Of a DNA stretch of 64,000 nucleotides, positions 55,895 through 64,000 are shown in pieces (within the stretch, counting starts at the first letter, position 1; every line of letters begins with the position of its first letter). The position numbers and the translations under genes were made by a program. Under the pieces are notes generated by a model. The model did no database searches. It saw only the letters and a program-made list of their open reading frames with translations, and was not told the origin of the DNA. Origin of the DNA: Hymenopus coronatus (taxonomy: Eukaryota > Arthropoda > Insecta > Mantodea > Hymenopodidae); the NCBI GenBank assembly GCA_030762935.1, contig CM060900.1, positions 390,226,632-390,290,631 of the forward strand, read 5' to 3'.

Positions 55895-56820
55895 CAGGGG
55901 AAACACGAGGACTGATTGACCTCAGCGACACAACCTAGCAGCTTATTGGTTAAAGCCTCTTACAGCGCAGTCCTCAGTTCAGACAATGGAAAGTCTTTTT
56001 TTCTCCTTTTTTGTAGCGTAATGGTAATCATTTGTTATTTAAACATTTGAATTCTAGGACTCAGATCTGTGTACAGAAGTTGCACAGATGTACAAAGTAA
56101 GAGATTATCTATCTTCAGGTGTCAGAGCTACAGTGAATTAAAAATAAAATATCCATTAGACATGTATCAGCGGACCATATGAGTAAATATTAATGGTATT
56201 AAGCTTTTTTTCAAACTAGGAACAGATAGAGGTCCATTTTACGAACCAGGTCACAAAAGAAGCAATAAAAGACGCCCAGAATATACTGTCCGCAATGTTA
56301 CCTGCGGGACCGAGTTATTTAGAGTGGATACAATGATCAGCATAAACTCATGGAAAGCTAATTGTCGTAATTCTCAGCTCTGAATCTTGGGGCACACTTG
56401 AAAGTCCATTAAGAATCCCTATTCTTCCAGTAAAAGGGATTGTTAATGTCTGGGATTCATCGTCTGCGCTCGAAGCTAATATTGCTCTAATATAACTCTC
56501 ATGGAAGGCAAGAGTCAAAAGAGGGAGTGGAAATATCTAGGAGGGCGAGTCATCTTATAATAGTACTATAGTAAGAACGGTGGGTCGGTTGTGGTTACGG
56601 ATTGATGTGACACAAGCCTCCGCTGCTCACACGGCACTCATCTATTTTGTGATGCGGCAATTGCCAGTTATCTTTTCCTCCATTTGCACAAAGATCATGA
56701 AAATGTACATCTGAAATACTGAAGAAATTTCAAAATAAAGAAGCACCCACGACATAAGGAGTTGCGTTATCTTGTACTCAATACGCATGAAAACACGCCC
56801 TCTTTTGTCAATTTGGCATA
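55895..56820. other. Intergenic DNA, nothing recognised
   Basis: No coding motif, repeat family or RNA signal seen. Confidence 0.4.
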
Positions 56821-56824
56821 AACT

Positions 56825-57021
56825 GAGTGAGTGAGTGAGTGTTGGTTAAGGAACCGTCGACAACCAGGTCATTTGGGCCCGATGTTAATAAAAAGGAAAA
56901 CACATAAAAACAAAACTACAGGTGAAAAGTTAAAAAATACTAAAAACTCTTACACAGGCACGCACGAAAAAAAAAGGCCCGGGTGATGCAAACAGGGCTA
57001 AAGGGTTAAAAAAGCTAAAAA

Positions 57022-57064
<43 letters not shown>

Positions 57065-57215
57065 GTGGTCTCATGTGGTAAAATACAGGGGCTAAAAAGC
57101 TAAAAGGACTAAAACTTCACACACGCATGAAACAGGTCAGATGTCTTTGATGAGGCCTATAGAGGCAACAAACCGAAGCACTTTATCGACGGAATTGGCG
57201 TGCGTAAACTGAGGC
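56825..57215 (-). mobile_element. 3' end of a second I-group LINE, 5'-truncated
   Basis: The minus strand starts within the last codons of an ORF2 (SVDKVLRFVASIGLIKDI then stop), matching the AVDRVFKFLAKL ending of the element at 18.5-24.1 kb. An A-rich 3' UTR follows, then the terminal segment GGGCCCAAATGACCTGGTTG-TCGACGG that corresponds to the hairpin of the full-length element. It ends in ACTC repeats (56825-56840). A (CA)n tract is embedded at about 57020-57062. Confidence 0.7.
57020..57062. repeat. (CA)n microsatellite
   Basis: About 20 CA units inside the LINE 3' UTR. Confidence 0.95.
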
Positions 57216-57219
57216 TAGC

Positions 57220-58930
57220 AGTAATTTTAAGTACTAAGATGACTTTATTTTAATATAAAAAGTTATTGGTCAATAATTTTGTGTGCAATGATAATACTTA
57301 AGCCTCCAACTTGTGACTCACTGAAGAACTTCGAATATTTCATTTTGGTGATTTGGTACTCCAATATTGACAGTGTCAACATATCCGCTGAGCAGAAACC
57401 AAGCCTCGTCGCAAGAGAAATCGAACCAGGTTCGAGATGTACGTAACTAACGTTCTGCTGAAACCATTTACAGAACGTAATTGTATTTTAAAAATTAGTC
57501 TGTATTAATCTATGCACAATGTGAATTTTACACGATTTGAATGATGCAATAAGTTTTATGGTATTACGAGCACAAGATTTTGTTGTTGTAAGCACTTTAA
57601 GGAATTTCTTGGACTAGTTTCTATACATGAACTGATTTCAGCTAATTGCGCTTCCGTTAAAACTCCACGTTTTCTCGTAATCTTTCATCTAAAACTGCTT
57701 TCCCTACCAATCTGTATGTTGTGGTCTTAAAAAGAAAGGATGAATTTATTAAGTTCTACGAAATAATCACCAGCAGCACGCGAATTTTAACTCGAAACAG
57801 GTAAAAATAATTTCTTCAACAGTTCAATTCACTACTAAACCAGATACAAATAAATGCTCACTACACTACACCTAACACCCTACTTATACTTTGAAAAGTT
57901 CACAACATACCGACTAAAACAGCCATGAGCTAATATGAAGTTTTGCACGCTCACACGGCTAACCTTGAATTGATCTTGTGGATTGCAAAATGCCCTAGTT
58001 AATGCATTGCAGATGTTAGCTTTTAAAGCTTTCAGAGTCGCGAAAATATAACATCTGTGTAAAATCTGTCTAGCACAAGAATATTTCTAATCACAGTATG
58101 TGGGAGGGAAGAGACAGAGAGATACAGATAGTGGCACTGAACACTCCTGGGCTGGTGATTGGCGGAACGAAGTTATGTTCTATTTTATTTGATATCGTAT
58201 AATCACTGTCTCTAAGATGTACAGTACTCTAAAATAGTTTTGAAATCACTGTTCTGCGCGGACTGATTTTGGGGAAGGAAACGTATAGAAAGATTTGTAT
58301 TTATTTCTGTGTATTCCGCACATACACCACAGATGTAATATATTCTCCTCAATTCTGAAAGGATTGTTTACAAGCATAAGGGTAGTCATAAAATTATTAG
58401 TACAGTATTAATTTATTAGTTTTATTGTTTAGCAATAGCACAGCCTAGATTTGTATTACTAAAGAATCATATAACTTCTGTTCCTCTTCTATTCTCGGAA
58501 CACAGTTGGTCTCGAGGTGAATGCTGATTGAGATGCTATTGCTTATTAAGCAGTCACTTCCAATGTTTGGGACACTTTACCTTGCATACCTCATACGGCC
58601 AGAACATGTGTTAGTAATTTAAAAGCAGTCCATGTATTATCACGGAGCAGTTCTGTTAATTTGTCGAAACGAAACACAACCGAAGCAAATGTTAAGAAAT
58701 GGCGACAGGCAAATAATGGTCACGATACTTAAGAGGCAAACACCAAAGCGAAGCCGCTATGCTACTTCCCAATAACATTATGTAGCCCACAGATTTAATA
58801 AGTTACTAATAGTACCTTACTCCAGAAGTTAGCGCTGCTACAGCTAGTGTTGCAAAACTCAAGGACACGCTGTAGCGACAAACACGTGGCGATTTGAGTC
58901 CGCTCCACGTTTTTCATTAGCACCATTTTG
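57220..58930. other. Intergenic DNA, nothing recognised
   Basis: AT-rich, with no motif seen. Confidence 0.4.
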
Positions 58931-58934
58931 GTCT

Positions 58935-59248
58935 TAGCACGACAGCTCACAAGGAACCTTGACCTACCGCTCGGCCACTGCATCCCCTATCTTGAGGTGC
59001 AGTATTGGAGGGTGAGACGTGGTCAGCACCTCCATCCCCCCCCGGCCGGCTAATGCGGTCCTCATGACCTAGAGCCGTTACTTCTCCATCAAGAATCTCC
59101 TCAATTGCTCCCCCCCAGGGACCTCACGAGGCAGAGTGCACTCTGGAACAGGTCTCCTGGTGGAGGAAAAATCCCCTCGCCGGTACTGGGAATTGAACCC
59201 AGGTAAGCAGCTGCGCTACCACCGCGCTAAAGAGACGACAGAGGATAG
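58935..59248 (-). mobile_element. SINE-3 copy
   Basis: Minus-strand head GTCGTCTCTTTAGCGCGGTG with B box GGGTTCAATTCCC, body GGGGATTTTTCCTCC and GTGCACTCTGCCTCGTGAGG, end GAGCTGTCGTGC. A small deletion removes part of the anticodon region. No clear duplication was found. Confidence 0.85.
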
Positions 59249-59589
59249 CATGTCATATGGCAAAATGACTGCAGCTCTGGCGCAAGTCCGTACGAGAATA
59301 GGAACAACAATTGCAAAGGTTTAAAATATAGGTCCACAACATTCTTATACGAAGCTTAACAATTATAACTCGGCCATAGTATTTGCGATTTTGCCTTATT
59401 TTCACTATACAAAATTCTACAAATATCCCAGCGAGGTACCTTTGTCGAACATTGTCTCCTCTTTCATTTCCATGCTCGTCGAAATTAGGGTACGTTGGCT
59501 TAAAACAGCTTGACAGTGGATTTAGTGATTAATGATTAAAAAAGAAGAGGTAACAAGCAAGCCTTACCAGGTTGCGTTTCTCTCTTTTT

Positions 59590-59690
59590 CTCCGTCTCTG
59601 CCTGTTTCTCTCACACTCTTGTTTTCTCTCCTCTCCCCCCCCCCTCTCACTCTCTCACACACACACACGCACGCACACATACACCAGAGT
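59590..59690. repeat. CT-rich and CA-rich simple repeats
   Basis: TCTC runs, a C-run at 59635-59643 and an ACAC run near 59658-59690. Confidence 0.85.
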
Positions 59691-59699
59691 ACACATAAC

Positions 59700-60585
59700 C
59701 TCTTACTAGTCATTTTCCCTACCACATACCACACTATGGAAAAGTGAAAAAAGCAGAGTGATATGGCAATATCGTAGCACATTCATCCATCTATTGACAT
59801 AATTGTTAAAGAAAAATAAGCATTCGCCTTTCCTGACAGCAAAGGTTGCTGGAGATCTCTTAAGTGTTCCAGGAGTATAACTAATTTTAGGCATTCAGTG
59901 CAGCGTTACCGCTGAAGACGTGAAACTAATAATCAGCTCAAACTTTGCGCATAGTCACATCTAAAATATTTAACACAAAATTTAAAGATCTAGCTAACAG
60001 CCTCCCAAGTTGTGAATAGTTATTATGAAACAAGGCCAGAGTTCGGCGCGCTTCATTATTACTTAGTTCCCGCTTATGTGCAAGTAAGTGCAATTTGGCA
60101 GCAGTTCAGCGTATAATGGAAGCGAAGTGCCTTATTCTGATTGGATACTTAAAACACGGACGAACAGAATGGCGACTATTTAATACATTGCCTTCTACAC
60201 TCTTTCAGTTGCAGCGGCGTACAATCTAACGTCAGTTAATTCTGCATAGTTTTCAAAAATTACGTTTTAGTTAGCTTCCACGTCGGTTACAATTACTATA
60301 AAACGACGCATAGTTTTAAAATCCAAAGGAAACGTAGACATCCATCATCCCGAAGCCATAAATAAAATATCTCATATACTAAAATGTTTGCGGGCTAAAG
60401 ATAATTTAAAACACTATCTACCAAATCTGCTAGGGTTTGTGTAATTAAAAGCGTCAGCAAGAAAGTTCAAATGACAGCTATCACCAGACTAAATAAACAG
60501 AATGTGTGAGCTTGCAACGACTGTGCCAGTGTTGATTTAATAGCAGTTTGTATTTGATCAACGTGGACTTAGAAGGAACATAAAT
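59700..60585. other. Intergenic DNA, nothing recognised
   Basis: No motif or repeat family seen. Confidence 0.4.
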
Positions 60586-60587
60586 GT

Positions 60588-60730
60588 GTGTGTATATATA
60601 TATATATATATTTATTTATTCACTGAGTCACTGCATAACACTCATGGCCGACTGTTGGTCAAAGTAGTGGCGGTGGCGGTGGCGGTGGCGGTGGCGGTAG
60701 CAGTAGCAGTAGCAGTAGTAGTAAATGTGG
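60588..60730. repeat. (TA)n followed by GGCGGT/AGCAGT tandem repeat
   Basis: A short TA run at about 60592-60610. GGTGGC hexamers grade into AGCAGT/AGTAGT units at 60665-60724. Confidence 0.9.
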
Positions 60731-60734
60731 ATTC

Positions 60735-61270
60735 ATTTTTCTAGACCGTAGTGTTAACTAACCTAGATAGAAGAGCAAATGCCCACGCAATTCTATACCC
60801 TTCAACAGGCGTCACCAATTCACTTAATTTTTGTGCCCGAGCAAATAGCCTTGCTATGCATACAGAGGGTAAACATGTGACAGCAGAGATTGTCTTTCAT
60901 TGTTGCATAATGCGTTGTGTGTCAGTTTATGTCAGTAAAAGAAAGCAATTTAACATGCAAGCCATCGATTCCTAAGTTTGCCTAGTAGGAAGTTTTTATT
61001 TATAGAAATTGGCTGAGTAAGTGTGTAGTTTGTGGCAAATTTTTGCGCTCCAAAAACTAAATTTGCAGGGTTATAATGCAACTCATGTAAGCGAGTACGA
61101 CAGCTACCAAAGATTAGAAAGATTTTTTTTTAATTCTGTTGGATCCTAATTCATTACCAAGAGGGTTGGTCATATTTGCTGCAATAAATGTGGAAATATT
61201 TCAATACAATTTGCATTAATCCAGTTAAGAAGCTTGTTGTTTTATGTTAATATACTGTATTTATCATGTT
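60735..61270. other. Intergenic DNA, nothing recognised
   Basis: The 74-codon plus-strand frame at 60751-60975 shows no domain. Confidence 0.35.
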
Positions 61271-61273
61271 TAT

Positions 61274-61276
<3 letters not shown>

Positions 61277-61340
<64 letters not shown>
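61277..61340. repeat. (AT)n microsatellite
   Basis: About 32 pure AT units. Confidence 0.97.
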
Positions 61341-61344
<4 letters not shown>

Positions 61345-61574
61345 CGGCTACCAATCACCAACAAACCTATGAGTATGCTCGGATATAAGTATGCCCATAT
61401 CCGAAAAATAAACTCTATTGGAAGAGATATAGAGCAATTGTCCTATCAATCATGAAGCTACAATAGGTGTATTAACCTATTAAACGTGGATTAGGTTTTT
61501 CAAACGTAAAATGCTGCACACTGTCGCAGCACTAAATAACGGTAAATTACGTATTTCAAACGCATACTGGCATA

Positions 61575-61917
61575 GCGGTCGTCTCCTTAGCGCGGTGGCA
61601 GCGCGGCTGTTTGCAAAGCAGGAGACCTGGGTTGGATTCCCGGTAGCAGCGTGGGGAACTTTTCCCCGATGGGAGATATGGTTCTGGGTGCACTCAGCCT
61701 CGTGAGGTTCCTGGGGGCCAATTTAGGAGCTACTTGATTGAGAAGTAGTGGCTCCAGATCGAGAAGGCCGCATCAATCGATCGGGAGGGGCTCGAGCCGC
61801 TGAGCACGTCCAGTACTGCACCACATTCATGACGTCTTCAGAACGAGATGGGGGATGTGGCGGCCGGGCGGTAGGTGGTAGGCTATGGCCCCTTGTGGAC
61901 TTTCATGCAATTGAGTT
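61575..61917 (+). mobile_element. SINE-3 copy, nearly complete
   Basis: Head GGTCGTCTCCTTAGCGCGGT, then GCAGGAGACCTGGGTTGGAT as B-box region, body GTGCACTCAGCCTCGTGAGG and GGCGGCCGGGCGGTAGGTGG, ending near GGACTTTCATGCAATTG. Diverged from the 37.2-kb copy. No clear duplication. Confidence 0.85.
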
Positions 61918-62044
61918 ACATTTCCATTATGAAAGAATTATCCGATCTTGCTTTCCGCGACGTGCGCAGTAGGCGAATTACAGGAGAATCGAGCAACTTG
62001 CGCTCTATACTTTACTCAAAGTTGGAGTTCCCTGGCTTAAACAA

Positions 62045-62120
62045 ATAATTATATATATATATATATGTGTGTGTATATGTGTGACATATACTCTCTCTCT
62101 CTCTCTCTCAATCACACACA
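62045..62120. repeat. (AT)n, (GT)n and (CT)n simple repeats
   Basis: TATATA, GTGTGT and CTCTCT runs in succession. Confidence 0.9.
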
Positions 62121-62327
62121 ATTGTCCACAAGCCCTCAACTATTATTAATCAAACTATTTTTATTGCAGAAAGGTCACGAAAGAAAGTCTCAGCATTTGG
62201 TCTGTTGTCTCGATGTGACAACATGCTACTATGTCTGTTAGTCTCTGAGGTGCTACATTTAACTGCCAGCTGATAACATTGTTCAACGCCTTTCTTCTCT
62301 TCATTCTGTTCTAGTACTTCACATAAT

Positions 62328-62540
62328 TGCGGAGGGCGTGGACTTTTTCGGACGTAAACATCTTTAGCATAGCTTCCTACGGAAGTAAGGTAAAACAGTT
62401 GGTACCATGCCGTAGATTTGCGGCACATAAAAGAACGTCAAGCCTGATAAAGGGGCCTCTGAACAAAATAAGCGGTCCTTCACGTCCAATATAGAATGGG
62501 ATGCTGGGAAGCATTAAGCAATTAAGAACGTCCTTAAAGA
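62328..62540 (+). mobile_element. SINE-1 copy, 5'-truncated
   Basis: Begins at the end of the tRNA-like head (GGAGGGCGTGGACTTTTTCG) and keeps the SINE-1 body to ATTAAGAACGTCC. Includes the GTTGGTACCATGCCGTAG block missing from the 40.1-kb copy. The minus-strand open frames at 62150-62598 are spurious. Confidence 0.8.
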
Positions 62541-62544
62541 CTCC

Positions 62545-63520
62545 ACAATAACATTCGATTGAGTTCGACTTCCTTTCCACACAGCAAGTTGGAAACATTC
62601 CAGACTGAATTCGCCAACCGCAGATTCACGATTCACGCCAGTTTCCATTACGGATTCCTTAGAGTGACACCATCTCGAATTATCGATAGAAAGCCTGCTA
62701 ACAACTAAAACAAATCAGTATTTGCTCCTTGCATGAAGAAAAGTAATCTATAGGCGTTTTGTTTTCATTGCATTTTTCCCAAACTTCTCCACATTTAAAT
62801 TCCATATAATGTGAGTTATATAACTAGTATCCTGCTAAATTAATAGATACTTTTTCACTTAACGACGCCTTACTCCCATTATTTAGAAATTGTCATATTT
62901 GCAAATGTTTCAAATATCGGAATCCTATTTTTCATTAATTGTTCCTACCACACGAGCCGTGTGTAAGACGGATTTGGAGAGATGGAACAGACTGAAAAAG
63001 TCAATGCCGTAACATTGACAATTATTGATTTAATAGTTGGCTAAACTATGAAGCCCGGGACATAAGTATTTACGTCAGTGTAAGTTGCCATTGGGGTATG
63101 TCATCTCAAAATGATGAGATCTGTGATTTCCCGGGAAAATTTAGGGTAATTTGGGAAACTTAGTGCATTTTCGATATACTTCCATGTTAGCTCAGTGCCT
63201 TGGACAAAGGAGAACGGTAGTTCAATTCCCAAATATAGAATTTAATGCTTTAGTATTGACTATCTTTCCAACGAAACCCTAGGTTTGAAATTTTAAGTAT
63301 AGTTTCTTGAAACGTCAATAAAGAAATCTATGCACCTATATTGATTCATGGTTAAAATAGTACGCGGTTATGACTTATTTCTGAAAATTGTATTTGTAAT
63401 TTCTGTTTAAATGTAGAATGACATACCAAATAACTGAACTATGGGCAACGCATACAAGAAAATTTGTTATTTTGAAAAACGGATATCTAAAAATCGAATC
63501 CTTATGTTCAAAACTAACGT
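62545..63520. other. AT-rich DNA with a tRNA-like scrap
   Basis: GTTAGCTCAGTGCCTTGG then GGTAGTTCAATTCCC (63187-63230) looks like a decayed SINE head on the plus strand. Nothing else seen. Confidence 0.35.
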
Positions 63521-63523
63521 GTT

Positions 63524-63727
63524 TTGTATTGCCTTCGCGGGGACTATTTCCTAAAAACTCATTTTTTTAGGTTTATGATTAGAATCTACAAAAGTTTAAA
63601 TGATATTGACCCGAAACTTAAACACCACTTACATACATCTGATAATATAAGACACACACATAATTTAAATTTATTGGAACTTAAGGGGTTTAAAAGTTTC
63701 GGTAGAGCATTATTTAGAGATTTTTAA
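63524..63727 (+). pseudogene. Possible LINE C-terminal scrap
   Basis: A 67-codon frame with RIYKSLNDIDPKL, NIRHTHNLNL and FGRALFRDF. The spacing vaguely resembles the C-terminal region of CR1/Jockey-type ORF2 proteins (Y..LN...P, N.R....L..P......G..SF). No RT block accompanies it. A chance frame is possible. Confidence 0.2.
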
Positions 63728-63807
63728 GATACTACGTTTTGCTAGCGTTCATCTTATATCTGTATGGAGATAAGAACGTATCAATCGTGGGATAGCTTCT
63801 GAAATGG

Positions 63808-64000
63808 CGTGTTATTTATGGACGGTCTTTAACTGCTATGGTTCTCAGCGTCCCATTCTATACTGGGAGTGAAAGACCGCTTAATTTTCCTCTGAGGCCT
63901 CTCTATCAGGCTTGAGGTTCTTTTACGTGCCGTAAATCTACGACACGGGAACAACGGCTTTACTTCTCTTCCGAAGGAAGCCATGCTAAGGATTTTTACA
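63808..64000 (-). mobile_element. SINE-1 copy cut by the window end
   Basis: Tail first: GGCGTGTTATTTATGGACGG, GGTTCTCAGCGTCCCATTCT, GTGAAAGACCGCTTAATTTT, CTATCAGGCTTGAGGTTCTT, GTAAATCTACGACACGGGAA, CTTCCGAAGGAAGCCATGCT. Very close to the 40.1-kb copy apart from the extra block. The tRNA-like head lies beyond 64000. Confidence 0.9.

Noticed and set aside
1..64000. CRISPR arrays, operons, bacterial promoters and prophage
   Set aside because: The window is eukaryotic, and no direct-repeat/spacer pattern or prokaryotic gene layout is present.

Overview
The window looks like an intergenic stretch of an arthropod genome, most likely an insect. It is AT-rich, has no dense coding, and is full of tRNA-derived SINEs, several LINE clades, a Ty3/gypsy remnant, a mariner element, THAP-domain debris and long microsatellites. 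I could not fix the species. No intact host gene was recognised. Nearly every readable coding segment belongs to a transposable element or to decayed transposon or zinc-finger sequence. No prokaryotic features (operons, Shine-Dalgarno sites, CRISPR, rRNA) are present.

Layout. 0-10 kb: mostly featureless AT-rich DNA with SINEs of two families (called SINE-1 and SINE-2 here), including a SINE-1 inserted inside a SINE-2 near 7 kb and a head-to-head inverted SINE-2 pair at 8.6 and 9.3 kb. 10.2-18.1 kb: a SINE-5 copy with a greatly expanded internal ATGT tract, a decayed Jockey/CR1-type LINE on the minus strand, a Ty3/gypsy 5' end (LTR, leader, gag, protease) on the minus strand, a broken THAP zinc finger, a decayed RTE-type LINE, and a second SINE-5 without the expansion. 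18.5-24.1 kb: the centrepiece, an essentially full-length I-group LINE on the minus strand, with a gag-like ORF1 and an ORF2 carrying endonuclease, reverse transcriptase, RNase H and a terminal zinc motif. It is bounded by perfect 14-bp target-site duplications but is disabled by two ORF1 frameshifts and two ORF2 nonsense codons.

24.1-44 kb: SINE-3, SINE-4 and SINE-6 copies (two SINE-3 copies with perfect duplications), two copies of an unclassified dispersed repeat that begins with a covarying stem-loop (30.6 and 31.6 kb), an (AAT)n tract, a possible Ty3/gypsy pol scrap, and a complete SINE-1 with perfect 13-bp duplications. 44.17-45.50 kb: a mariner element with both terminal inverted repeats and a broken transposase. 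46.8 kb: a third copy of the stem-loop repeat. 48.6-51.3 kb: a 5'-truncated Jockey/CR1-type LINE on the plus strand ending in (TCTAA)n. 51.5-64 kb: further SINEs, a second THAP fragment, the 3' tail of another I-group LINE, and simple repeats.

How the parts relate. The SINEs lack coding capacity and would depend on LINE machinery. Shared 3' tails and the recurring hairpin end of the I-group LINEs hint at which LINE mobilised what. Perfect duplications around the I-group LINE, SINE-1 (40.1 kb) and SINE-3 (27.0 and 37.2 kb) mark the younger insertions. The gypsy, RTE, 12-13 kb LINE and THAP pieces are older. SINE family names are labels for this window only.
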